DNA of 64,000 nt from JAJZVS01 sp963708095 (GCA_963708095.1 OY970182.1:930001-994000); one strand, 5' to 3'. Shown: positions 1 to 9,386, counted from the stretch's first letter. Notes: generated by a model from the letters alone, not told the origin. Made by a program: numbers and translations.

Positions 1-679
1 CATTGACGATCCGCCCGCCCGCGTCCTGCACGCGCGCGACGGCGGCGTCGATCTCGGGGACGGTGAAATAGAACTGCCAGCACGGTCGCGGGCATCCCTC
101 CGGGCGGGTCATCATGCCGCCTACCGGCGCGTCGCCGGTGGCAAAAAGCTGGTAGACGCCCATCGGGCCCATATCGATCGCATCGGCCTTGGTCCAGCCG
201 AACAGGCCCGCGTAGAACGCGAACGCGCGCTCGCGGTCGGCGGCATACAGCTCCCGCCAGCCGCAGTAACTCGGCGTTCCGCGGGCGGGCTGCGGCGGCG
301 CCTCCCCTTGCTGGATGCCGCGGATCATCCCGAAGACCGCGCCGTCCGGATCTGCAACGACCGCGAAACGGCCGACGCCGGGGATGTCCTCCGGCTGGTG
401 GCAGATGGCGCCGCCACGTTCTGCCACGTGCGCAGCGGTTGCGTCGACGTCGGCCGTGGCGATGTAGCCGATCCACCCCGGGCGCGCGCCTTGGGCGGCC
501 GCCTCGGGCGGCAGGGCCATCAGGCCGCAGCTGTGGGTGGTTCCGACCGAAAGCAGGGTGTAGGAGTGGTCGGGCACGCCGGCATCCTCCGCGTTCCAGC
601 CCATGACGGCGCGGTAGAACGCCGTCGCCGCTGCGGTGTCGGTGGTCATCAGCTCGTACCAGACGAATTGCCCGTGCAT
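1..679 (-). CDS. VOC (glyoxalase-fold) family protein, 3' end cut by window edge
   Basis: Reading leftwards from an ATG at 679 gives MHGQFVWYELMTTDTAAATA, then a vicinal-oxygen-chelate module; a second module begins near residue 135 with a GWRELYAADRERAFAFY stretch, so this is a two-domain glyoxalase/bleomycin-resistance-fold protein of the mycobacterial CFP30B/CFP32 type. About 226 codons are visible and the C-terminus lies outside the window. Substrate cannot be told from sequence. It diverges from the MarR-type regulator across an 84-bp gap holding a perfect palindrome, so it is a likely target of that regulator (inference). Confidence 0.85.
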   Translation of the reverse strand, partial: MHGQFVWYELMTTDTAAATAFYRAVMGWNAEDAGVPDHSYTLLSVGTTHSCGLMALPPEAAAQGARPGWIGYIATADVDATAAHVAERGGAICHQPEDIPGVGRFAVVADPDGAVFGMIRGIQQGEAPPQPARGTPSYCGWRELYAADRERAFAFYAGLFGWTKADAIDMGPMGVYQLFATGDAPVGGMMTRPEGCPRPCWQFYFTVPEIDAAVARVQDAGGRIVN

Positions 680-728
680 CCTGGGGTTCTCCCTGTTGCG
701 ATCGGGGCGCCGTTCCCGCGGCCCCTCC

Positions 729-760
729 TTGACAGGGAAAGTTGATATCAACATATCACC
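729..760 (+). promoter_or_regulatory. Putative MarR promoter/operator
   Basis: A consensus -35 hexamer TTGACA lies at 729-734, followed by the 12-bp perfect palindrome GTTGATATCAAC at 741-752 and a weak -10-like ATAT stretch near 751-758. The palindrome would sit between -35 and -10, a classic repressor position, midway between the divergent VOC and marR genes. Operator identity is inferred from position and symmetry only. Confidence 0.5.
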
Positions 761-763
761 TCC

Positions 764-1204
764 GTGTCAACCCCTTCCGATGTTCCCTTCGCGACCACCC
801 TGCACGTGCGCGACACCTGCCTCTGCCTGCACGCCCAGCGGGCAGCGCGCGCGCTGGCGCGGCGGTTCGATACGGCGCTGCGGCCAGCGGGGCTGACCAA
901 CGGCCAGTTCTCCCTGCTGATGGCGCTGAACCGGCCGGAGCCGCCGCCGATGGGACCGGTGGCGGCGCTGCTCGCGATGGACCGCACGACCCTCACCGCG
1001 GCGCTCAAGCCGCTGGAACGGCGCGGCCTGATTGCGGTCGAGACCGACCCGTCGGACCGCCGCGGGCGGCGGCTGCGGCTGACCGAGGCGGGAAAGGCGG
1101 CGCTGCGCGCGGCGCTGCCGATCTGGGAGCGCACCCACCGCGCAATCGAGGCCGGGGTCGGGGATGCCGAGGGCCTGTGCGCGATGCTGCGGGCGCTGTC
1201 CTGA
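764..1204 (+). CDS. MarR family transcriptional regulator
   Basis: A 146-residue winged-helix protein. The recognition helix and wing region is clear (LAMDRTTLTAALKPLERRGL, then DPSDRRGRRLRLTEAGKAAL, about residues 66-110), the canonical MarR DxRxxxLxLT pattern. The GTG start at 764 follows so closely on the presumed promoter that the mRNA may be leaderless or nearly so. The cysteine pair in the N-terminal helix (RDTCLCLH) could be a redox sensor, but this is speculative. Divergent from a VOC gene, which suggests local autoregulation and control of that gene. Confidence 0.88.
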   Translation: MSTPSDVPFATTLHVRDTCLCLHAQRAARALARRFDTALRPAGLTNGQFSLLMALNRPEPPPMGPVAALLAMDRTTLTAALKPLERRGLIAVETDPSDRRGRRLRLTEAGKAALRAALPIWERTHRAIEAGVGDAEGLCAMLRALS

Positions 1205-1241
1205 CCCGATGCTACCCCCGGGGGGCGCTACCCCTGGGGCG

Positions 1242-4200
1242 CTACGCCGCCCCGTACCCCCCGCCGCCCGGCGTTTCGATCACGAACGCATCGCCCGGCG
1301 CGAGCTCCGCCCGCGCGGTGCCGGCAAGGTCCTCGCGCGTCCCGTCCGCGCGTTCCACCCATTGCCGTCCGGCCGCGCCGTCCGCCCCGCCCGCCAGCCC
1401 GAAGGGCGCCACGCTGCGACGTGAGGCCACGATCACCGCCGTCATCGGCTTGAGGAACCGGATCCGCCGCGCCGACCCGTCCCCGCCGTGCCAGCGCCCG
1501 GCGCCGCCCGAGCCGCGGCGGATCGCGAAGCTTTCCAGCCGCACCGGATAGCGCAGCTCCAGCACTTCGGGGTCCGTCATGCGCGTGTTGGTCATGTGGG
1601 TCTGTATTGCCGAGGTGCCGTCGAACCCCGGACCGGCGCCGGTGCCGCCGCAGATCGTTTCGTAATATTGCCAGGTGGGATCGCCGAACAGGAAGTTGTT
1701 CATCGTCGCCTGCGAGCAGGCCATCGCGCCCAGCGCTCCGAACAGCGCGTTGCACACCGCCTGCGACACCTCGGTATTGCCCGCCACCACCGCAGCCCCC
1801 GGCAGCGGGGAGAGGAAAGATCCCGGCGGGATCACGATCTCCAGCGGCTTCAGGCAGCCGTCGTTCAGCGGGATGTCGTCGCCCACCAGGCAGCGGAACA
1901 CATAGAGCACCACCGAGCGGGTCACCGCCGCCGGCGCGTTGAAGTTGTTGCGGTCGCGCCGGGCCGCGGTGCCGGTGAAATCCACCTTCGCGGTGCGTGC
2001 TGTGCGATCAACCGTGACCGCCACGCGCAACGGCGCGCCGTCGTCCATCGTGTAGTCGAACCGTCCGTCGCCGATGCGCGAGAGAACCCGGCGCACGCTT
2101 TCTTCGGCATTGTCCATCACGTGGCGCATGTAGGCGGCAACCGTGTCCCAGCCGTAATGCGCCACCACCCGGCCGAGTTCCTGCACGCCCTTCTCGTTCG
2201 CCGCCACCTGCGCCTTGATGTCGGCGACGTTCACGTCCGGGCTGCGCGCGGGATAGCGGGCGGAGGCTAGCAGCGCGCGCAATTCCGCCTCCCGGAAGTG
2301 TCCGCCGTCGACCAGCAGGAAATCGTCGATCACCACGCCTTCCTCCTCCAACGTGGTGGAGACGGGCGGGGTGGAACCCGGCGTGATGCCGCCAATATCG
2401 GCGTGGTGGCCGCGCGAGCCGACGAAGAACAGCAGACGCGTGCCCGAAGTATCGAACACAGGCGTGATCACCGTCACGTCGGGCAGGTGCGTGCCGCCGT
2501 TGTACGGATTGTTCAGCGCCACCACGTCGCCCGGTTTCAGCGTTCCGCGCCGGTGCGCGAGCACGGTGCGCACGCTCTCCCCCATCGCGCCGAGATGCAC
2601 CGGGATATGCGGTGCGTTGGCGACCAGGGCACCGTCGGCATCGAACACGGCGCAGGAGAAATCCAGCCGCTCCTTGATGTTCACGCTCATCGCCGTGTTC
2701 TGCAGCACGGCGCCGGTCTGTTCCGCAACGTTCATGAACAGGTTGTTGAACAGTTCGAGCAGCACGGGATCCGGCCGCCCGGTGCCGGCGACTTCCCGGT
2801 CCGGCAGCGGTGCGATCCGGCGCAGCAGCATGTGGTCGCGCGGCGTGATCTCCGCCTGCCAGCCGGGTTCGACGACGGTGGTGGCGTTCGCCTCGCGGAT
2901 CAGCGCCGGGCCGGCGATGGTATCGCCGGCGCCCAAACCCGTGCGGTCGAATACCGGGGCGTCGTGCGCGACCCCGCCGCTGAACAGCGAGATCCGGTCG
3001 ATCTCCGCCGGCGCCCCTTCCGCGCGGGCCGGCAGGTGCCCTTCCGCGACGGCCACCCCCGCCGCGACCGCCTCCACCGCCACCGCCTGCACGGTCAGCG
3101 GGTGATCGGGGGTGGCGAAGCCGAATCTGGCCCGGTGGGCATCGGTGAAGTCCGCGACGATACGGTCGTGGTCCGTGAGCGGCACGATCAGTGCCGCCTC
3201 GGTGCCGGTGTAGCAGACGTGCAGGCTGCGATGCGTGACGATCTCAGCCGGATCGGCGCCCTGAGCGGCAAGCGCGGCGGCGGCATCGGCCGCCAGCCGG
3301 TCGGCGAGCGCGTGCAGTGCCGGCATGGCGGCGGGATCGAGCGGCCGTTCCACCGCCTGCTCGCGCAGCGCGGCCTGGTCGGCAAGCCCCATCCCGTAGG
3401 CCGACAGCACGCCGGCGAACGGATGCAGGAATACGGTCTGCATCCCGAGCGCGTCCGCCACGAGGCAGGCGTGCTGCCCGCCGGCGCCGCCGAAACAGGC
3501 GAGCGCGAAGTCCGCCGGATCGTATCCTTTCTGTACCGAAACCTGCTTGATCGCGTTCGCCATGTTGGCAACCGCGATGCGCAGGAAACCCTCCGCCACT
3601 TCCTCCGGCGCGCGCTTATGCCCGGTGGCGGCGGCAATCTCGTCGGCCAGGGCGGCGAATTGCGTGGCGACCACGGCGCGGTCGAGCGGCAGGCCGCCGT
3701 CGGGGCCGAAGATCGCCGGGAAATGCGCGGGCTGGATCTTGCCGACGCAGACGTTGGCGTCGGTGACCGTGAGCGGGCCGCCGCGGCGGTAGCAGGCCGG
3801 GCCGGGATCGGCGCCGGCGCTGTCGGGGCCCACCCGCAGGCGTGCGCCGTCGAAATGCAGGATCGAGCCGCCACCGGCGGCGACCGTGTTGATCGCCATC
3901 ATCGGCGCGCGCATGCGCACGCCGGCGACCTCGGTCTCGAACGCGCGCTCGAACGCGCCGGCGTACAGTGCGACATCGGTCGAGGTGCCGCCCATGTCGA
4001 AGCCGATGATGCGCTCGAGACCGGCCATCGCAGCGGTACGTGCGGCACCGACGATGCCGCCGGCGGGGCCGGACAGGATGGCGTCCTTGCCCTGGAAACT
4101 ATGCGCCTCCGCAAGGCCGCCGCTCGACTGCATGAAGAACAGGCGCACGCCGGCGAGTTCGCCCGCCACCTGGTCCACGTAGCGGCGCAGGATCGGCGAC

Positions 4201-4841
4201 AGATACGCATCGACCACGGTGGTGTCGCCGCGCGGGACCAGGCGCAGCAGTGGGCTCACGTCGTGGCTGGCGGAGACCTGGGTGAAGCCGGCTGCGCGCG
4301 CCAGCTCCGCCAGGCGCTCCTCGTGGGCAGGGTATTTCCAGGCGTGCATCAGCACGATGGCGCAGGCGGTGATCCCGGCGGCGCGGGCGATGGCGAAGGC
4401 GGCGGTCGCGGCGGCTTCGTCGAGCTTTTCGACCTCGGTGCCGTCGGCGCCGACGCGGCCGGGGATTTCGGCGACCCGTTCGTACAGCAGCGACGGCAGG
4501 GTGATCGCAAGGTCGAACAGCCGCGGGCGCGCCTGGTTGCCGATCCGCAACGCATCGGCGAAGCCGCGGTTGACGATCAGCAGGGTGCGCTCGCCCTTGC
4601 GCTCCAGCAGCGCATTGGTCGCGACCGTCGTGCCCATCTTCACGGCGTCGATCGTGCCGGGCGGGATCGGGGCGTCTGGGGCGAGGCCGAGCACGGCGCG
4701 GATGCCGGCGATCGCGGCGTCGCGGTAGCGGCCGGGATTTTCCGACAGCAGCTTGTGGGTGGAAAGCCGCCCGTCCGGCGCGCGGGCGACGACGTCGGTG
4801 AAGGTGCCCCCGCGATCGATCCAGAACTGCCAGCCGGTCAT
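1242..4841 (-). CDS. Fused HyuA-HyuB hydantoinase / 5-oxoprolinase
   Basis: 1199 residues, the normal length for full-length ATP-dependent 5-oxoprolinases, which open 5-oxoproline to glutamate. The HyuA half (about 1-690) has the N-terminal phosphate motif WIDRGGTFTDVVA, KMGTTVATNALLERKG and GFDMGGTSTDVALY typical of the actin-like ATPase fold. The HyuB half (about 700-1199) has LFNNLFMNVAEQTGAVLQNT, SVNIKERLDFSCA, NNPYNGGTHLPDVT and RGHHADIGGITPG. Some fused members act on hydantoins or related lactams instead, so the exact substrate is uncertain. I chose MTGWQF at 4841 over an in-frame ATG at 4934 because the upstream stretch is low-complexity and not conserved in the family. It stands alone, convergent with marR. 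Confidence 0.9.
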   Translation of the reverse strand: MTGWQFWIDRGGTFTDVVARAPDGRLSTHKLLSENPGRYRDAAIAGIRAVLGLAPDAPIPPGTIDAVKMGTTVATNALLERKGERTLLIVNRGFADALRIGNQARPRLFDLAITLPSLLYERVAEIPGRVGADGTEVEKLDEAAATAAFAIARAAGITACAIVLMHAWKYPAHEERLAELARAAGFTQVSASHDVSPLLRLVPRGDTTVVDAYLSPILRRYVDQVAGELAGVRLFFMQSSGGLAEAHSFQGKDAILSGPAGGIVGAARTAAMAGLERIIGFDMGGTSTDVALYAGAFERAFETEVAGVRMRAPMMAINTVAAGGGSILHFDGARLRVGPDSAGADPGPACYRRGGPLTVTDANVCVGKIQPAHFPAIFGPDGGLPLDRAVVATQFAALADEIAAATGHKRAPEEVAEGFLRIAVANMANAIKQVSVQKGYDPADFALACFGGAGGQHACLVADALGMQTVFLHPFAGVLSAYGMGLADQAALREQAVERPLDPAAMPALHALADRLAADAAAALAAQGADPAEIVTHRSLHVCYTGTEAALIVPLTDHDRIVADFTDAHRARFGFATPDHPLTVQAVAVEAVAAGVAVAEGHLPARAEGAPAEIDRISLFSGGVAHDAPVFDRTGLGAGDTIAGPALIREANATTVVEPGWQAEITPRDHMLLRRIAPLPDREVAGTGRPDPVLLELFNNLFMNVAEQTGAVLQNTAMSVNIKERLDFSCAVFDADGALVANAPHIPVHLGAMGESVRTVLAHRRGTLKPGDVVALNNPYNGGTHLPDVTVITPVFDTSGTRLLFFVGSRGHHADIGGITPGSTPPVSTTLEEEGVVIDDFLLVDGGHFREAELRALLASARYPARSPDVNVADIKAQVAANEKGVQELGRVVAHYGWDTVAAYMRHVMDNAEESVRRVLSRIGDGRFDYTMDDGAPLRVAVTVDRTARTAKVDFTGTAARRDRNNFNAPAAVTRSVVLYVFRCLVGDDIPLNDGCLKPLEIVIPPGSFLSPLPGAAVVAGNTEVSQAVCNALFGALGAMACSQATMNNFLFGDPTWQYYETICGGTGAGPGFDGTSAIQTHMTNTRMTDPEVLELRYPVRLESFAIRRGSGGAGRWHGGDGSARRIRFLKPMTAVIVASRRSVAPFGLAGGADGAAGRQWVERADGTREDLAGTARAELAPGDAFVIETPGGGGYGAA

Positions 4842-4973
4842 GTGGCGCCCCGCATGTTGCAATGCGGTGAATAGGGGCGCGCCCGGCCTGGGGCAAGCGC
4901 GGCGGGTCAGGCGGGGGTGCCCGCCGCCGCGCACGCGGCGAGCGGTGTTGAACCCCGCCCGGTGCGCCCCTAG

Positions 4974-6618
4974 CAGCCTGTCGGAGTGGGGTATCGGATC
5001 ATTCGGTCGGGTGCAGGTGGCGATTGAGGAGGTTGGCGTCTGCTGGCGGGGCGTAGGGCGGTCACATCGGTATTTTCGGCGTTCCTGAGCGGCACGATCG
5101 GGCCGTGGCGGTCGGCGGCGCCTTCGATCGTCCCCAACAGGGCCTGATCTGGCTCAGATCGTGCTCGCCAGGACGAACATCCGCTTCATGTTCCAGGCCA
5201 TGGTCACGAGGTTCCACTCGCCGCGGACGTTGTCGAGGCCGCGCAGCAGGAACTGGCGGAACCCAAGCACCGACTTGATGATGCCGAACACCGGCTCGGG
5301 CGTCTGCTTGCGCAAGGCGTAGAGCCGCTTGCCCTCGCGGGTCTTGAGCCGATGCTCCATCGCCGCAAGCGGCGCGGGGTTCTGTGCCGGCGGCGGCGGC
5401 GCGGCAAAACGCTCGTCGAGCGATGGATGATGCGCTTCGCGCCCCATCGCGATCACCGGATCGATCCCCGCCGCGGCACAGGCGTTCACATTGCCCTCGC
5501 TGAAATATCCGTTGTCCGCAAGCAACGCGCCAACCTTGCCCAACGCAGCGGGCAGGTTGGCGATCTTGCCCAGCATCGGCTCCAACTGCTGCTTGTCGTT
5601 GGGCGCCTGCACCACATCGGCCGCGATCACCAGCAGGCTGCCCGCCGCCACCACCGCCTGCGCGTTGTAGCACTGCTCGAACCCGCCACCCGCCACCGGC
5701 ATGATGCGCGATTCCTCGTCCGTCAGGTTGACCTGATCGGTGGGCAGCGGCCTGTCCGCCGGTGGCGCCGGTGGCGCCGGTGGCGCCGGTGGCCTGCCGC
5801 CGGGCTTGCGGCCCGTCGCCGCAGTCTTGGCTGCACGCGCCTTGAGCTTGGCTTCATACTCGGCCCGTTCGCGCGCATGGCGCTCCTTCGCCCGCGCCTC
5901 GATCGTGGCGCGGGCCCGGGCAATCGCCGCCAGACGCTGCTCGCGCCGCGCCAGTTCCTCAGGCACCCGCATCCCGTCCGGCACGTCCGCCTGATCGGCC
6001 GCCTCGGCCTTCGCCATCAGATCGGCCACTTCGGCCTGCAACTGCGCCTCGATCTTGCCCGCGTGTTCATACGACAGCGCGCTGTGGCGGCTGGCGTTGG
6101 CGTGGATCTTGGTCCCGTCCAACGCCACCGTGCCCAGCTTCAGCACGCCCATCTCGCGGGCCACGCCCAGAACCTGAACGAACAGCGCCTCGATTTGCTT
6201 CAGAAAACGCCGCCGGAACGCGGCGATCGTGTCGTGATCAGGATGCTCGTTGGCGGCGATGAAGCGGAACGCCACCGAGTCATAGGTCGCCCGTTCCAGC
6301 TTGCGGCTCGAAAACACGCCGGTGGCGTAGCCATAGATGATGAGGCCGAGCAGGAGTTGGGGGTGGTAGGACGCCTCCCCCGATCCACGGTAGCTGCCGG
6401 TCATCGCCCGCACATCGAGGCCATCGACCACCTCCACCACGAACCGGGCCAGATGCCGCTGTGGCAGCCACTCGTCCACCGACGGCGGCATCAGAAAGCC
6501 AGTGTCGCGGTCGATCAGGCGGAAGTTGCTCATCGGGTCGACGTCCGGGCAGGGAAAGCACGAAGCGATGCCCCGAGGCTAACACCCGCCGCCGCGTCGC
6601 GTTAAGTCCGACAGGCTG
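4974..6618 (-). mobile_element. IS1182-type insertion sequence, complete
   Basis: The element is bounded by perfect 12-bp inverted repeats CAGCCTGTCGGA (4974-4985) and TCCGACAGGCTG (6607-6618). Both ends are flanked by CTAG (4970-4973 and 6619-6622), consistent with a 4-bp target duplication. Length is 1645 bp with one intact transposase gene. It lies between hyuAB and a VOC gene and interrupts no recognisable CDS. Confidence 0.85.
5154..6533 (-). CDS. IS1182 family transposase
   Basis: 459 residues, uninterrupted. The N-terminal region (MSNFRLIDRDTGFLMPPS, then WLPQRHLARFVVEVVDGLD) and the central GTVALDGTKIHANASRHSAL block are typical of IS1182/IS5-related DDE transposases; the second acidic region is ALLADNGYFSEGN and the C-terminus carries the late motif EGKRLYALRKQTPEPVFGIIK. 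A proline-alanine linker near residue 250 is encoded by four exact copies of a 9-bp unit (GCCGGTGGC on the plus strand, 5758-5793). Framed by intact inverted repeats, so probably functional. Confidence 0.93.
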   Translation of the reverse strand: MSNFRLIDRDTGFLMPPSVDEWLPQRHLARFVVEVVDGLDVRAMTGSYRGSGEASYHPQLLLGLIIYGYATGVFSSRKLERATYDSVAFRFIAANEHPDHDTIAAFRRRFLKQIEALFVQVLGVAREMGVLKLGTVALDGTKIHANASRHSALSYEHAGKIEAQLQAEVADLMAKAEAADQADVPDGMRVPEELARREQRLAAIARARATIEARAKERHARERAEYEAKLKARAAKTAATGRKPGGRPPAPPAPPAPPADRPLPTDQVNLTDEESRIMPVAGGGFEQCYNAQAVVAAGSLLVIAADVVQAPNDKQQLEPMLGKIANLPAALGKVGALLADNGYFSEGNVNACAAAGIDPVIAMGREAHHPSLDERFAAPPPPAQNPAPLAAMEHRLKTREGKRLYALRKQTPEPVFGIIKSVLGFRQFLLRGLDNVRGEWNLVTMAWNMKRMFVLASTI

Positions 6619-6655
6619 CTAGGCTGGCGGGGTCGAAACCGGGAGGCCGTAGACC

Positions 6656-7198
6656 ATGGACGCCACCGACATCGCCCGCCTCGCCCGCCCGCACGGGCTG
6701 CCGTTCCGGATCGCCAGGATCGGCCATGTTGCCTTGCACGTCGCCGACGTCACGCGCTCGGCCCGCTTCTACACGGAGGTGCTCGGCTTTGAGGTGTCGG
6801 ACGCTTACGGCGACAACATGATCCCGGGCGGCGCCGCGTTCCTGCGCTGCAACACCGACCATCACGGCATCGCCCTGTTCCGCGCCGACGAAACCCCCGG
6901 CGCCGGCCTGCACCATGTCGCCTTCGAGGTCGGCAGCCTCGGCGAAGTGCTGCGCGCGCGCGAGCACCTGCGCCGCCACCACGTACCGATCGCCTTCGAG
7001 GGCCGCCGCCGCGCCGGCTGCCAGATCGCGGTGGAATTCCGCGACCCCGACGGGCACTGGCTGGAGATCTACTGGAACATCGACCAGGTCGGCAGCGACG
7101 GCCGCGTCCGCCCGCCGGAAGAATGGAAAGGCGTCGCCGGCATCGAAGCCGCGATCGCCGATCCGGTGCGCGGCCAGGACACGTCATTGCCGGGTTGA
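6656..7198 (+). CDS. VOC family protein, extradiol-dioxygenase-like
   Basis: A 180-residue single-module vicinal-oxygen-chelate protein. Candidate metal ligands are His24 (RIGHVALHV), His86 or His87 (GLHHVAFEV) and Glu137 (GHWLEIYW), the His-His-Glu pattern of catechol 2,3-dioxygenases, and His70 in TDHHGIAL matches the active-site region of that group. It ends one base before the next ORF (TGA, one base, ATG), so the two are co-transcribed and probably share a pathway. A ring-cleavage or isomerase/lyase role is possible; the substrate is unknown. Confidence 0.85.
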   Translation: MDATDIARLARPHGLPFRIARIGHVALHVADVTRSARFYTEVLGFEVSDAYGDNMIPGGAAFLRCNTDHHGIALFRADETPGAGLHHVAFEVGSLGEVLRAREHLRRHHVPIAFEGRRRAGCQIAVEFRDPDGHWLEIYWNIDQVGSDGRVRPPEEWKGVAGIEAAIADPVRGQDTSLPG

Positions 7199-7199
7199 C

Positions 7200-8093
7200 A
7201 TGGAACCGCGTCGCGTCACCGCCGGGTCGCTCGAGATCGCCTATCTGGAAAGCGGGCCGCCGGACGGACCGGCGGCGATCCTGCTACACGGGTTCCCCGA
7301 CGATGCGCTGGCGTATGGATCCGTGGCGCCGATGCTCGCGGGCGCGGGGATGCGGGTGCTGGTGCCATATCTGCGCGGCTACGGGGCGACAAGGTTCCGC
7401 GATGCCGCCACGCCGCGGTCCGGCCAGCAGGCGGCGCTCGCGGCGGATGTGGTGGCGTTCATGGACGCCCGGGGGATCGGCCGCGCGGTGCTCGGCGGCT
7501 ACGACTGGGGCGGGCGCGCGGCCTGCATCGTCGCCGCGTTGTGGCCGGAGCGGGTGCGCGGGCTGGTGAGCGCCGGCTATATGATCCAGGACATCGCCGC
7601 GGCGAGGCAGCCGGCCGCGCCGACGCAGGAACTGCGCTACTGGTACCAGTGGTATTTCCAGACCGAGCGCGGGCGCGCCGGGCTCGCCGCCCACCGTGGC
7701 GAGATCTCGCGGCTGCTGTGGCGGATGTGGTCGCCGGACTGGGCGTTCGACGATGCAGACTTCGCCCGCACCGCCGCGAGCTTCGACAACCCCGACTTCG
7801 TCGATGTCTCCATCCAGTCCTATCGTCATCGTTACGGTAACGCGCCCGGCGATCCCGCCTTCGAACCGATCGAGCGGCGCCTGGCCGCGCTGCCGCCGAT
7901 CTCGGTCCCGAGCGTGCTCCTGCACGGCGAGACGGACGGCGTGACCCCTGCCCCCGACCCGGCGACCGAGGCCGCGCATTTCACCGGACCGATACGCCGG
8001 CAGACCCTTCCCCGGGTCGGCCATTTCCTGCCGCGCGAGGCGCCGCGGGTGATGGCCGACGCGATTTTGGAAGCCGGTGCGATGGGCGGATGA
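7200..8093 (+). CDS. Alpha/beta hydrolase, epoxide hydrolase / haloacetate dehalogenase type
   Basis: 297 residues. The nucleophile elbow reads GGYDWGG with Asp102 in place of the usual Ser, the signature of epoxide hydrolases and haloalkane/haloacetate dehalogenases. The oxyanion region is LLHGFPDD (residues 29-35) and the catalytic His275 lies in VGHFLPREAP, a typical epoxide hydrolase motif. An ATG at 7200, one base after the preceding stop, is preferred to longer in-frame starts that overlap the VOC gene. Pairing with an extradiol-like VOC protein suggests a small xenobiotic or terpenoid/aromatic degradation unit (inference). Confidence 0.85.
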   Translation: MEPRRVTAGSLEIAYLESGPPDGPAAILLHGFPDDALAYGSVAPMLAGAGMRVLVPYLRGYGATRFRDAATPRSGQQAALAADVVAFMDARGIGRAVLGGYDWGGRAACIVAALWPERVRGLVSAGYMIQDIAAARQPAAPTQELRYWYQWYFQTERGRAGLAAHRGEISRLLWRMWSPDWAFDDADFARTAASFDNPDFVDVSIQSYRHRYGNAPGDPAFEPIERRLAALPPISVPSVLLHGETDGVTPAPDPATEAAHFTGPIRRQTLPRVGHFLPREAPRVMADAILEAGAMGG

Positions 8094-8108
8094 ACCGACG
8101 CGGCGGTC

Positions 8109-9338
8109 CTATGCCCAGAACGCCTTCGACGTCGCCGTATCAGGCGGATAGACCGCCACCGGCTTGCCGGCTTGCCACTGCACGATCACGAGTGTCGCCC
8201 CGACCCGCAGGCCCTTGACGTCGAACTGCAACCGGTGCCCGGGGAAATACATCGCCGGCCCGTCGGTGATGTCGATCGTGCGCAGGCCCTGCGCGATGCC
8301 CTCCCTGGTTGCGGCGGCGCCGTGCTCCAGAAGATAGCGCAGCAGCATGATGTGCCCGTAGGCGAAGATCAATTCCTGGCCCATCCACGCTTCCTTCGTG
8401 CGTCGGGTGAAGCGTTCGACCAGCGGACCGGTTCCCGGACCCGGCCAGTTGGTCACGACCGCCATCATCCCCTGCACGATGTCGCGCCCGGTGGTCTGCA
8501 CCACTTCCGGCGCCACCATGTGCCCGCCCTCGGTCAGCGCCGGCAGGCGGGACGACAGGCCGAACTCGTGCAGCGCGTCCAGCATCAGCTTGTCGTCCGG
8601 CACGTTGGATGAGGCCAGCAGCAGGAAATCCGCACGCGCCGAGCGCAGCGGCTGCACCAGGCCGGACGCGTCGGCGAGCGGCGGCGTGTAGGTCTCGTCC
8701 AAAACGAGCTTCAGGCCGAGGTCCTTCAGCACATGCGCGCGCAGCGGCTTGGTGAAGCTGACCGAGGCCGCGGTGTTGTCGCCGATGATCGCCACCCGGG
8801 TCGGATGCTTGCCGGCTGCGCGCGCCATGGCGAGCAGCGCCGGCACGGTGTGCGCCGCCTGGTAGGACGCCGGCGCCGACGTATCGAATACGTAGTGGAA
8901 TCCCCGCGCCGTGATCGCATCGGAATAGCCGTGCGTGAGCCAGGGCAGCCTCGCCCGCTCGCTCACTTCGGTCGCCGCCAGGGTGAAGGTGGACAGCCAG
9001 CAGCCGAGGGCGGCGATCAGCTCGGGATGGTCGGCGATCATGCGGGTGGAGCCGTCCTTCGCGCGCTCCGCGGTGTCCTGGGTGTCGTAGGGAACCAGCA
9101 CCAGCTTCGCGCCGCCGAGCGCCCCGATGCCGCCGGCAGCGTTCACGTCGTCGATCGCCATTTCGGCGCCGAGCCGTTCCAGGATGCCCTCGCGCGCCCA
9201 GGGGCCGGTGAAGGGCATCAGCATGCCGATCTTCACCTCCCTCCCGGCCGCACGCGCCGGGTGCGCCAGCGCCGCGGCGCCGGAAGCGAGGCCAAGGCCG
9301 AGGGCCGTCCTGCGGCCGATCGTCGTCGTGCCGGGCAT
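8109..9338 (-). CDS. ABC transporter substrate-binding protein (Leu/Ile/Val or amide type), copy 2
   Basis: 409 residues with a Tat-type leader (GRRTALGLGLASGAAALAHPARA) and a mature periplasmic-binding-protein type I fold beginning VKIGMLMPFTGPWAREGI. It is a clear paralogue of the neighbouring protein: shared blocks include GCWLSTFTLA, LPWLT.xYSDAIT, VAIIGDNTAASVSF, TDGPAMYFPGH and LVIVQWQ. Last gene of the minus-strand liv operon, and convergent with the epoxide-hydrolase-like gene, whose stop lies 15 bp away. Presence of a divergent duplicate suggests two ligands served by one permease. Confidence 0.9.
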   Translation of the reverse strand: MPGTTTIGRRTALGLGLASGAAALAHPARAAGREVKIGMLMPFTGPWAREGILERLGAEMAIDDVNAAGGIGALGGAKLVLVPYDTQDTAERAKDGSTRMIADHPELIAALGCWLSTFTLAATEVSERARLPWLTHGYSDAITARGFHYVFDTSAPASYQAAHTVPALLAMARAAGKHPTRVAIIGDNTAASVSFTKPLRAHVLKDLGLKLVLDETYTPPLADASGLVQPLRSARADFLLLASSNVPDDKLMLDALHEFGLSSRLPALTEGGHMVAPEVVQTTGRDIVQGMMAVVTNWPGPGTGPLVERFTRRTKEAWMGQELIFAYGHIMLLRYLLEHGAAATREGIAQGLRTIDITDGPAMYFPGHRLQFDVKGLRVGATLVIVQWQAGKPVAVYPPDTATSKAFWA

Positions 9339-9386
9339 TGTTTGTTCCCTCCCTGTTGCCCGCGCGCGGAGCGGCGCGGGTCGCGG

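Noticed and set aside
308..745. Plus-strand ORF of 145 codons near the window start
   Set aside because: Overlaps the VOC gene on the other strand and lacks any motif.
2298..4874. 858-codon open frame on the plus strand opposite hyuAB
   Set aside because: Antisense shadow caused by high GC and codon bias; composition is His/Arg/Gly-rich with no motif and the minus frame is clearly a 5-oxoprolinase.
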